Below, one piece after another: positions 54,156-64,000 of a DNA stretch of 64,000 nt; the stretch's first letter is position 1; each line of letters opens with the position of its first letter. The stretch covers positions 110,649,504 to 110,713,503 of the forward strand of contig JALGPY010000004.1 of the NCBI GenBank assembly GCA_023055425.1, read 5' to 3'. The position numbers and the translations under genes are program-made. This DNA is from Linanthus parryae (lineage: Eukaryota; Streptophyta; Magnoliopsida; Ericales; Polemoniaceae). The notes under the pieces are model-generated. The model saw only the letters and a list, made by a program, of their open reading frames with translations. It did no database searches and had not been told where the DNA came from.

Positions 54156-56930
54156 TGATAGATCTGTAAGTACTTTAACCATGCTGTTCCTGCTGGATTT
54201 GGCATAGATTTCTTTGATTACATTGCTTGTCTAGTTTTGTCACTCGCGAATCAGTCATCATTCATTGCTTGCCTATTTGTCACTCGCGGAATCAGTCATC
54301 ATTCATGAAACAATAGTTGCAGCTTTCTATTGATTTGGTTGTTTTTGTCGCTCCAAAGCTGATCTTGTTCAGCTTTTGCTTTTATTAGCTTCGCTGATTG
54401 TTTACACGTTTTGGCATTCGTCATAAGAAATCTTACTGCTTTTGGTTCTCTGAAGGAACGCTGTGAAGTTGGATAGATCACAGTAATTATACTTAATTTT
54501 CACTGTTCACAATGGTACAACCTCTCCATGCCTATTGAATTTTTGCCGTATCTTAGACCACAAGAATATGACATGCGATATGACAGGTGCAGTCTTTGTC
54601 TATCTTGCTGTCTTTGCTTTTCAAGTATGCATTGTCGCTCTCATTATGTCTCTTGACTTGGCATGTTATTTCCTTGTGATCCCTAAAGTTTTTAGTGCTT
54701 TATACCTCCTCGCGAGTGATATTTCAGACAGTGTAAATACATAGTTGTGCAAATTTTACTTTAGTATCTTCCATCGTCTACTGATTCGTGATTCATTCAC
54801 TAGAGCTTCACTTTCAGGTTGTGTGGTCATGGTAGGAGATCTGCCTACTGATTCTTTGTTCATTTACTTGCTTCACTTTCAGGTTGTGTGGTCATGGTTA
54901 TGAGAAAGGAGATGGGATTTGGTCATGCCAACATGTTTTGGGTCGCATACCACATTATGGGGCGTTATTTCTCTAACAAACCATGTTTGTAGAACCTGAT
55001 AATGTCTAGGGTTTGAAACCCTAAATTTGTTTGACACAGTATTCTGTAGTAGAAAAAATGTATGTCAAGCGCTATAATGAGCTCGTTGTACACGGGAGGT
55101 GTGAGCCTTGGTGATAGTGATTTTAATGGCTGAATTCATTGTTCTTGCTCTTTTGAAAGTGCTTTGATTGCTCGTCGGAAACATTGGTGTTGTTGTATGA
55201 GCATATATGTCGAAGTTTCTCATATTTTTCTACTCCATAAGTGAGAAAAGAAACAAATGGTAGGTAACAAGTTACATATTGCTTCCATTGAGCTTGCACC
55301 CCGTTAGGATGTTTGTTATAGAATTATACTCCAGAAGGTATGAGTGTATGTTTATTTGGATAAAACATAATAACTTTGTACAAAAAGTTAACAAATCTAT
55401 AGACAGTTACACGCAGTCATGTGTGCATAGGAGTTAGGGGCGGAACCAAAGTTTGGAGAAACTTTTTAGTGCTCTACAATCAATAAGTATGTGGTAACTA
55501 ATAACAGTCCGTATAAGTGGTGCGATGTTATTGGAAATAGAACACCACGTGGTGTTCTTTTGGTACACTAAAAAAAGTATAAAAAATGTCTCCAAAGTTT
55601 GGTGGAGCAAAGAAAATAGGCTAAATTGCACCGGAGGTACACATATTTTGCAAAAACATGCAAGTATGTATCCAAATTTTAAAATCGAGCACCACGGGTA
55701 CTCAAATTTTAATTTTCGAGCAAGTATTATTCCGTTAACTCTCCGATAATATTGGACGGAAAAATATAAAAGGCCTATTGTACCCTTATTTTCACCTCCA
55801 GTTTTTTTAAATACAAGTTTTACTAAGAAATCTAAAGAATAAAAGTAATAAAATTTTAATTTAATAATTTAATATATGTAAGATAATGCAATATATTTTG
55901 TCAATTATCTTTACCAATTTTTTTCAATTATTTAAAAACTGTCTGAATTGCGTTCAGTGTTTGTATCATCGTCATCATGCACAAAGACTTGCTATACGAA
56001 TTGAGGGGGCTTCGAGCACTAGTCAACAACCACAGCGACTAAACATTAAACAACTCGTCATCATATCGTATATAGGTGTATGGTTCATTTCTTTCCCCAA
56101 CTAATGGGAGACTCCTCTCCATCTTTTCTTTCTTCATTTAATAAATGTATTATTTGAGATTACGACCTTCCTAAAAGGGCAAAGATTGTGATAGGTAGCT
56201 CCCATAATGTTCATGAATATGAACTGCTAACATTAAATAGTGTTATCTATTTTCTTAAAATAAATAAACATTGGTGTTACTTATATACGTGTGCCCAGGA
56301 ATGACCATTTGTTCACTTCAGAATGCTCGTGGGAAAGATCCAGCTCTCTCTGGCTCCCCAATTATTTAGATATTTAGTTTCTAGTGACTAGAGAGTTATA
56401 TGATTCAACATAATTTATTTTCGAGACTTCAGATGTGTTTGCACATTATTACTTTGATTTTGGTTATTTTTTTAAAAAATTGAGCTTTTCAAGAAGATAA
56501 CAAAGCAATTTCTTGAGTGAGTGCGCCCTAAACCTTTTCGACTTTCTCATGTTGCTTCTCAATTGCTTTTCTAAATATTAAGCAAAAAGGGTGAAAGGAT
56601 CATACACATCTATAAAATAAGTTGTTATGGGGAATAAGTTATCCCTAAATATATGACATATGGAATAGTTTATTCCCATCTACTTATTATGTTATGAGGA
56701 ATAAACGTTTATCTTCAAAATGTGACATATGAAATAGTTTATCCCCACTATATCATAATAATCAAATACTTCACAATAAGTCAATCTCAGTTATTCAAAC
56801 TTTGAAACTTATCATACTTTTCTTTGTGGTCATGCCATCGCGCACACAATATGAACATGTGTCTTAAATCAGGAGAATCCATTACAATGCTACTATTTGA
56901 GAATTGCAGACTTTTGATTTGAGAAAATGT
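54156..56930. other. CDT1 3' flank and gene-poor DNA
   Basis: The first several hundred bases probably hold the CDT1 3'UTR. Two short direct repeats occur: TCACTCGCG(G)AATCAGTCAT at about 54240-54305, and CTTCACTTTCAGGTTGTGTGG at about 54808 and 54873. A 20-bp perfect palindrome lies at 55539-55558. No gene is supported. Confidence 0.5.
55539..55558. other. Perfect 20-bp palindrome with CACGTG core
   Basis: AGAACACCACGTGGTGTTCT reads the same on both strands and contains a G-box (CACGTG). It is not near any recognised promoter. Confidence 0.8.
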
Positions 56931-56939
56931 TTTAGTCGT

Positions 56940-57008
56940 CAACCGGGACTGAAAGCGAGATCTCATGCAGGGACTTCCAATGCTCTACTACTTGAGCTAC
57001 TACCCTAA
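56940..57008 (-). mobile_element. SINE-like tRNA-derived head
   Basis: The minus strand reads GTAGCTCAAGTAGTAGAGC as an A-box-like block, then GGAAGTCCCTGCATGAGATC and a degraded B box (GCTTTCAGTCCC). Its middle matches the head at 40110 (CCTGCATGAG). It is flanked by AT-rich DNA. Confidence 0.5.
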
Positions 57009-57124
57009 CTGCAAATATTACAGACTTGCAGTTGATTTCTCTTATTATTTTTATTCTAAAAGAGTGATTTAACTTAAGAAACGAGTCTAGATCGAAATAA
57101 GAGAGTCTAAATTACAATTGTGGT

Positions 57125-57375
57125 GGCTATATTATGCATGCAAGTAGAGGATCCGTGTAAGAATACTTGCGGGGTCATGTAGAGGATTGTGGGGGCCACA
57201 GCCCCCACTCAACTTTAAAAAATTACAATTTTACTATGTATTTTTGTGAAATAAATTTATTTTAGCCCCCACTAAAATTATACAATAACGTTCACTAGGT
57301 ATGTTAGTCCATTAGAATTTTTTCAAACTAGTGTTTAGCTCCCACTGTGGCAAAATTCTGGCTCCGCCCCTGTAC
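57125..57375. repeat. Unassigned repeat with GGGGGCCACAGCCCCCAC motif
   Basis: It contains GGGGGCCACAGCCCCCACTC, TTAGCCCCCACTAAAATTAT and ends GGCTCCGCCCCTG, phrases that recur in degraded form at 58720-59010, 60165-60355 and 62155-62310. Probably fragments of one TE family. No ends with target duplications were found. Confidence 0.45.
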
Positions 57376-57719
57376 GTATGGTGTGTCCCCTCAATTAGAA
57401 TTTAACAAACGTCCATTAGTCAGATCGAGTCCATCAATTCTTGAACATTTGTCAGAATCTGTTTGACGTCCCCGACCACACAACCATTCCACGTGATGGG
57501 ACTAACTCCAATAGATATTTATCTCTCACGAGATAGTCACTTGTACCATCAGACATATTATTTATTTTTCCTTTTTTACATCAAAGAATCCTACACTATT
57601 TTTCAACTTGAGGAGATGGACTGATAAACAAATGTTTCATTCTACCAGGTTACATGCCAACTTCGAACTAGCTGTGTTAAGCCAAACATGATCAGAAAGA
57701 ATATACAAAATGCCCCCGT

Positions 57720-58690
57720 TTGGGAGGTGCATAAGAGCATTTTTCACAGTGCACCAAATCATATATCTGATGGTAAAATTTGGTGTTTTTAGTCTCCCAC
57801 AACAAATCACCAAACCATCAATTTTTTTGTAGGCCTCCTATAGCCGTCGATCAAAAAGACACTAAATCACCAAATTCTATATTTGGTGTAACTTTTGTGA
57901 AATGGTGAAGTGCATCTCACGCAGTACCCCCAAATCCTATCTTAAATCACCAAATTCTATTTTTTCCATCAAATTTGATGGCAAAAGTAGGATTTGGTAT
58001 AATCTACACCAAAATTTTAATTAGTCTTTAGGGCATGTATTTACATTACTTTTATATAATTGGAGACATAATGTCATATTTTTACAAGTGATTAGTATCA
58101 AAAATTATTTTTGACGACTAATCTAATTAATCTTAGTGATAAAAATTAAAATATAAACAAAAATGACGGCAAGAATAATGCATTAATAATAAACTCAGAA
58201 AAATGAAAGTAGATCACATTATCAGCATGAAAATAAAATACATAATCAAACTAAGAAAATGATGAAAGCAGCACGAAGAACAACGTAACATAACAATGGA
58301 ATCCGCCATGTCACAATTAGAATGGTCGATTAGATTTTTTGACGGTCAATTAGATTTTTTGAAGTTTTATTTAATCATTTTGCAATTTTGTGTAATATTG
58401 TTCTTGTAATAAAAAATTTTGTTATTTTGATTGTTATAGAATTCATGATTTGGTTATAAATTTGACGATGTGGGAGGCCAAAAAGACCATTTTTTAAATT
58501 TGATGAAATGGTGAAATAACTATCTGATGTTAAAATTGGTGAAAATCGCGAGAAATTAAAAGTGTTATTTTTCCATCAAAAATGGTGAAATAGTGTTTTT
58601 AGGGTTAACTGTGGGAGACCAAATCATATGCTCCACCAAATATAGAATTTGGCATAAAATTTGATATCAACTATGGAAAATGCACTAATG
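57720..58690. repeat. AT-rich region with 'ACCAAAT' inverted motifs, possible DNA transposon remnant
   Basis: Many ACCAAAT(T)/ATTTGGT motifs occur in both orientations near both ends (57760-58020 and 58480-58660), with GTCTCCCACAA against TGTGGGAGACC as an inverted pair (57803 and 58611). The interior is AT-rich with no coding frame. Clear termini are not identified. Confidence 0.4.
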
Positions 58691-59255
58691 TGTATAGATA
58701 TTAACATAGTAAAAGTGTATTATGCGTGCAAGTATTCTTACACGGCAGTTCACACCGGAGAACATGGACGGACGTATATACAAGTAATCTTACATAGGGA
58801 CACATTTTTTTTAAATCGTAATGTTACTCTTATTTTATTTTGGTTTTTCGGTTTAGCCCTCACAAAAACTTCACTATAACCCTCACTCAACTTCATAAAA
58901 TTTGATTTATCTTTATTTTGTTTCGGACTTTTAGCTTAACACAAAAAATTTACTATAACCTCCACTCACCTTCTTGAGATTTAATTTTATCCTTAGTGCA
59001 TGTTCGGGAATTTTGGTTTTAATCAATTTTGATTAAATCGGTGCAACTGTAAAATCTCTAAAATTGGGGATTATGCGAGTGAAAATCTCAAAAAGAATAA
59101 TTTAATATGTTTTTTAAAAACAGCATGATCATAATAATTTTATAAGTGGGTGTATTCAAGTAATTGACTATATATCTCTTTAAATTTTATCAAATTGATC
59201 AAATTAATATTCCATAATTAATTTAGCTCATACAAAACGGATTTTGATTTTACAA

Positions 59256-59330
59256 ATGGGTGTTAGCTTAGTGGTAGACCGTTTAAAGCCCCCGCATAAG
59301 GTCGCGGGTTCGAACTTCAAACTCAAGGAA
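59256..59330 (+). mobile_element. SINE-like tRNA-derived head
   Basis: TAGCTTAGTGGTAGA (A box) and GCGGGTTCGAACTT (B box) lie 35 bp apart, as in tRNA-derived SINEs. The sequence fails to form an acceptor stem on inspection, so it is not called a tRNA gene. Confidence 0.6.
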
Positions 59331-59989
59331 AAAGAATATTATTCTACGAAAATGAATTTAATTTTAAGTTCAGTTGAATTTTTCACCTGATTTTTCAGCT
59401 GATACCAAACAGGGTCTTACTCTCCTTAGATTTTTTATATTTAACCATCCACTACAGGGAATTTCTAGATTCGCCCCCAATGGAGAAGATAGAACAGAAA
59501 GAAGTATGATGCACATAATAAGGTGGATGAGTGTGGACAATTATTTAGAATGCTTCCATTTGTTCAGAGTTTGGAAACAAGTGTGTAAAATCGTCAAGTG
59601 TCCAACTCTCTCAGCTTTCACTGATATCTCCAAAAACAACAATAAATGACTTTTGGAGTAGTAAATGGTCCACACTCCTGATTGCCACTTATCTTCATCA
59701 TCATCCAATCAGATAATCGTTATCGATCTTCTTTCCTCATCTTCTATGAGAATCCCAGGTACTTGTGGATATGGCACAGTTTAGTTTTCGGATTAGCTGG
59801 GAGTCTGGAGCTGTATTAGATTTAGCCATATATAATTGTATTTTATTAGTTGTAGTGTAACTAATAGTCTAATATAACGCATGGTTTCATAAGTTTTAGT
59901 TATTTTATGTCTCGTATACTATAGACTTCTTTTCTAAATACATAAAACAACATATAAATCATATTCTATTAAACTACTACATTACTATT

Positions 59990-60065
59990 TCTGGAGCAGT
60001 TCGAACTCGAGATCTCGGTAAACTGCTTTAGAGTCCTAAGCACTAAGCTAAGCGACTAGTTCGTT
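59990..60065 (-). mobile_element. SINE-like tRNA-derived head
   Basis: The minus strand gives CTTAGCTTAGTGCTTAGGAC and GAGTTCGAACTG with A- and B-box spacing like the head at 59256. Opposite orientation to that copy. Confidence 0.5.
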
Positions 60066-60164
60066 ATGGTTGGGAATATGTTGCGCAACATATAACAGAT
60101 AGTAGTTACAAATAATATAAAGTGTGTGTGTATGTGATTATGTTAATTGGCGGACAGATGGATG

Positions 60165-62310
60165 GGCGGGAGGGGGCCACGGCCCACCCTAAGTGCCGGA
60201 TTTTTATCATTACCCCTATATGCATGAATGATTCGTATATTTTCAGATAAATACTATATTCTAGTCCTCTCAAAATTAAATAATTTCAACTCGTAAAGAA
60301 AAATATTTATAATGATAGTTGTGTCCCCACTTGACAAAATCATGCATCCGTCACTGATTATCTTTGTTTATGTGATACTCTCGAAACAGCTAGTAATATC
60401 TCATTTCTGTCTCTCTGTAGAAATGGACGGTTTAGGGGTGGCTGGCTGGCTATACCCCATTGCTTCGGTCACAAGAAACAGGTTGGTTGAGAGGCAATTC
60501 CCATGCACGTGGAAGCCTACCACAAATTGGACGGCCTTTTGGTGGGGTTTGCACTTTGCATCCTCTCTCTGCTGATTTCCTCGAGTTAGGTCAAACCGAC
60601 TCTCCATAAATCTGCCTCTCTCTCGTTTCATACCAAAAATAATCTACAAATGAAATGGCATTGCAGTTCTTGTACTACTATATTTGATGGTCCTGCAGAT
60701 GGCAAGAGCTAGTTTAATAAACTCTGGTTCTGCAGGATATTTTCATTTGACTTTTTTCTAATATTCAAATGGTCATTTTGAGATGGTAATTTGATTAGAA
60801 AAAAGAAGCAAAAATTTTGTAATATTTTCACAATTACTATACAACATCGTGAAAAAAATTATTAAAAATAGTATCGTTTTGCTATTCCGATTACCATGTC
60901 AAAGTGACGTGGTTACGAATGAAAAAAGTCAGCTGAGACCATTCTGCAGAAACGAAAGTTGTACTAATTGCGTAATGACCCTGTGTTTAAACTGATTACT
61001 TAAAGACAACATTTTCCTGTAAATGTTGTATTTAGCTCTCTTTAGCAAGAAGAGCGGATGCAGATGGCACAAGACTCAACTTTGAAAAGTTATTTTTTAT
61101 TTTGTTTAGTTGTTTTTTCTCAAAGAAAAAAAAATCGTTTAGTATTTATTACAATTATGTACCCCTACTCGATTTTTTCAAAATAATTTTTAACATTATT
61201 TTGTTTTATTTATTGATAGCTCTCAGTGTAACAAATTTTTGCATCCGCTTCATGTTTCGCAACACTGGCTTTTTGATCTTTTTGTAGAAACATTTATTTT
61301 CATGTTTCTTTTACCTCTTTGTCTGGTTTGAAATGGAACCCCAATAGACTCTATTCTAGTGTATTATCAATTATGCACCATGATAGGGTCAATCATATCA
61401 TTATCGTTATTATTTAAACACTTGTAGTCTTGTTTATTTTTCATCGATCATATGAATAGAGAAGAAGAATCTTATTTTCGTCAACTCATTAGTTTGTTAG
61501 ATATAACGCCGTAAGCTAAAAGCTACGTGAAATTTTTTGTCGATTTTTACAAAATCGTCACATCCGATACATATTCGATATCACAGCCCCTCAATCTACT
61601 TGTATATCCCCTTTTTTCATAAAATTTTGAGAATGTGATATGACTAACAAAATGTTACCATATGATGATATATTGAGGAGATGATAAATACCGGTACAAA
61701 TAATAACTTAAATAAATATGACTATCCAAATTATAGATATACATCAGGATTCCGTGAATTAATCGATGTAATATGCGTGCAAGCTAATCCGGACATTACG
61801 GAAAATTCTCTTATACATGTGTGTGAGAGAGATAATGTAACATTATCGAAATGATATTACCCGTCGACTTACGTAGTTGCTAGGAATGGCACATTGGCAC
61901 TGAATAAGGTCCAAGGGTGATGAATCGTCCCATTGCTATTCCTCTTTGGTTCATTGACGTCAACAAAGAAACGACTTTTGTTTTATATTATTCAACAATT
62001 AAGAAGTACTACTATTCTGTACAAGAATATACGTATGCACGAGGTTCAAAAGCCGAACTATATAAACTAGATAGTTAATAATGTAACATCGACCGGAATC
62101 AATACATAAGTTATTATAACATGATGTCAATTTGTTAATCATATATATGCGGGACAGAGTCAGAATTTTGTCTTAGTGAAAGTTAATATTATTAATTTTT
62201 ACAAATTGAGGCTAAATTTCTAAAAGAGAACTTATAAATGGAGGTTGAAATGAGTTTAATGAATAAATATAGGAGTAAGGGCTCAGGGCTGTGAGCTCTA
62301 GCTCCCACAA
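60165..62310. other. Gene-poor AT-rich stretch with repeat fragments
   Basis: Two fragments of the GGGGGCCAC-type repeat (60165-60355, 62155-62310) bracket AT-rich DNA. An 87-codon ORF at 60312-60575 shows no recognised domain and is not accepted as a gene. No RNA gene is seen. Confidence 0.45.
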
Positions 62311-62533
62311 TTGCTCCACTCAAAGGACATGTCCTATAGTCCAAAGTTAAAGTTGATAAACTTTCAAGTTTCCTCCTTGAACTGAGATGCGGTTTCTATT
62401 TTCTTCACAACGCAAGTTTGATCAAGAACCATTTTGAGAGCTCGTTTTGATCATTCACACCTTAATAGTTTTCGACAAGTTAGTTACCGAAATGACCACC
62501 AAGTTTCCCTCTATCTAAAGATGCAATTGGTGT

Positions 62534-63295
62534 TGTTAACCCACAAATGAGCCGGGTTAATAACGAGCTCAAAGTCGGGTACAAAAGACGTCAAACCATT
62601 TCTTCCAACTGGATATTTAATCGAAAAACATCACCGTAAATAAGATCATGGAGAAGAAGCATTAATATAAACTAAATATTGAAAATATAAACTTAATTGT
62701 TTCCTTGAATAAGAACCTCCCGGTTATGGATGATATGAAAGTTGTATATGAACTTTGAGGGACGATCTCTTGTATTCACACGTCTTTAAGACTTTATTCG
62801 TCCAATTATTTAGTGCCCACGGCATCCGGATTGTTGGGTTGTTTGACATGCAATCAAAGTTAGCAGGGAAATCACAGTGGAAAAAATTATTTCCAAGTTT
62901 AAGTATGAATGAATTTGGGGATGGAGGATTGTTTACTTTGGAAAAGTGGTTTGTGCATGTGGGCTTGGTGATTTTCACCGGCACACTGTCACTTCCTTAA
63001 GCTATATAAGGATCTTTTGTTTTGTTGGTAAAGAACACATACACAGAGATTAGTTTGTGAGCTTGAGAGCTTCGTTTGGTAGTGTGTGTAGTGTGTGATA
63101 ATTCGCGTGGCCGCCGTAGTCGTTGTGGCCACGACGTGCATTGTAATAGGGTTCTCTTCTCAATAAAATATCGGGTTCTGGCCGTGGAGGTAGCTAGTGA
63201 GTTCGTTGCGAATTCGTTAGTGAACCACGTTAAATATATGTCCCGTTCTTGTTTTCGTTTTATCGTTCTTGCTCGAATACCTCTAGGTTATAACA
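62534..63295 (+). repeat. 5' LTR of an LTR retrotransposon leaving the window
   Basis: 762 bp starting TGTTAACCCACAAATG and ending GGTTATAACA (inverted TGTTA/TAACA). A TATATAAG box lies at 63003-63010 and an AATAAA at 63172-63177, fitting a U3-R-U5 plan. It is followed by a primer-binding site. The 3' LTR and target duplication partner are to the right of the window. Confidence 0.85.
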
Positions 63296-63298
63296 AAC

Positions 63299-63313
63299 TG
63301 GTATCAGAGTCGG
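63299..63313 (+). other. Primer-binding site, initiator tRNA-Met type
   Basis: TGGTATCAGAGTCGG starts three bases after the LTR end. TGGTATCAGAG is the common complement of the 3' end of plant initiator tRNA-Met. It places the element on the + strand. Confidence 0.88.
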
Positions 63314-64000
63314 GGTTCCAAGATCCGGATGGAGCCAAGAGCTAGAGTTTCACGTTTTGGTGGAACTCAAAGATAGGGTTTCGCGATTCAGATGGAGCAT
63401 GCTATCGGGAGGTTGTGTTTCGAGATTCCACCAAGAACGATGTCTGGTTTGGCGATTAAGATCGGTCTGTTCGTGAGAGAGAAGCAGGTACACCCACCAT
63501 CTTAAGCCTCGTGGAGGGGGGCTATCCGTGCAACACGCTCCCAAATCGCAATGCCGGCCGGGCCCCACGTTCGGAAGAGATGTCTCCGCCCGAGGTGATG
63601 AGCCTCATTGGGAACGGATAAGGATCGTCGGTTCATAGCTAGTACAACCATCGATAACATTTCAAAACATAGCTTATTACAATTTCAGTACAAACAATGA
63701 CATTTAAAAAGTCAAGAATACAATTTTTAGTGATATGAAACAAATTACTATGTGATCGATGATCTAAGCATCAAGCTTCTCTATCCTGCTGTGTCGTGAA
63801 CGTTCCCCCACCTCGATAGCCAACCTACGGTTTTAAAATAGCAAAAGCCGACGCAGTTTTTACAGAAAATGATCAGCAAACGGCTGAGTAAGCTAACACC
63901 CATAGCACGTAAACAGATTATGAGACATATGACAGGAGTAACGTATTCGCTGATAAATAAATATCAAATATTCGCGGAAAAAGCGTTCACAGCTGATTTG
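63314..64000 (+). mobile_element. Internal leader of the LTR retrotransposon (truncated by window)
   Basis: A leader with no long frame. About 63490-63600 is GC-rich (CACGCTCCC, GCCGGCCGGGCCCC), unlike both flanks, and could be part of another nested element. No gag is reached before the window ends. Confidence 0.5.

Noticed and set aside
59256..59330. Functional tRNA gene
   Set aside because: A and B boxes are present, but no paired acceptor stem was found and similar heads recur in SINE-like context.
60312..60575. 87-codon + strand ORF
   Set aside because: It starts in a repeat fragment, has no domain, and shows no splice or promoter context.

Overview
This is nuclear DNA from a flowering plant, most likely a eudicot. 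The evidence is spliced GT-AG genes of plant type, plant-only families (DUF724/Agenet, GASA/snakin), and nested Ty1/Copia, Ty3/Gypsy, L1-like, hAT, Mutator-like and tRNA-derived SINE elements. The species cannot be named from the sequence. I read one apparently intact host gene, a homologue of the replication-licensing factor CDT1 on the + strand (CDS 47187-54155, eight exons with the 5'UTR exon, 479 aa). Nearly everything else is transposon or pseudogene.

Layout. 1-3258 is the 3' end of a decayed Copia element with its 3' LTR. 3259-9667 (copy A) is a segmental duplicate of 42197-48569 (copy B). In the same order both carry a GASA/snakin pseudogene piece, a solo Copia LTR with identical TCGAC target duplications, a second LTR fragment, a Gypsy integrase remnant, and the 5' end of CDT1 (UTR exon, exons 2 and 3, part of intron 3). 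Copy A stops inside intron 3; only copy B continues into the rest of the gene.

9678-17915 holds two head-to-head pairs of Agenet/DUF724 pseudogenes. Each pair is an imperfect palindrome around an 18-bp perfect inverted repeat. A 5'-truncated LINE (11130-14189) lies between them. The + arm of the second pair is cut at codon level by a 20-kb Copia element (17916-37891, target duplication ATTCA); its 3' half resumes at 37892 and runs to the DUF724 domain at 39813.

The Copia element is itself interrupted twice. A 4.6-kb solo-LTR-like element (23038-27686, GTAAT) carries a hAT MITE (23924-24506, GTCGCGAA). A Gypsy element (27774-36581, GGAGC) has two LTRs of exactly equal length and no difference that I could see. 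That Gypsy copy has one long ORF in which gag is fused directly to the C-terminal tail of integrase, with protease, RT, RNase H and the integrase core missing: a non-autonomous but apparently very recent insertion.

39814-42090 contains a SINE head, a Mutator-like MITE and a Gypsy 3' remnant. 54156-62533 is gene-poor and AT-rich, with SINE heads and fragments of an unassigned repeat. At 62534 a further LTR retrotransposon starts (5' LTR plus PBS) and leaves the window.

Order of events inferred: solo LTR into the GASA locus; duplication of the CDT1/GASA segment; Copia element into copy A; separately, inverted duplication of the DUF724 gene, duplication of the pair, then LINE and Copia insertions, with the Gypsy element last.
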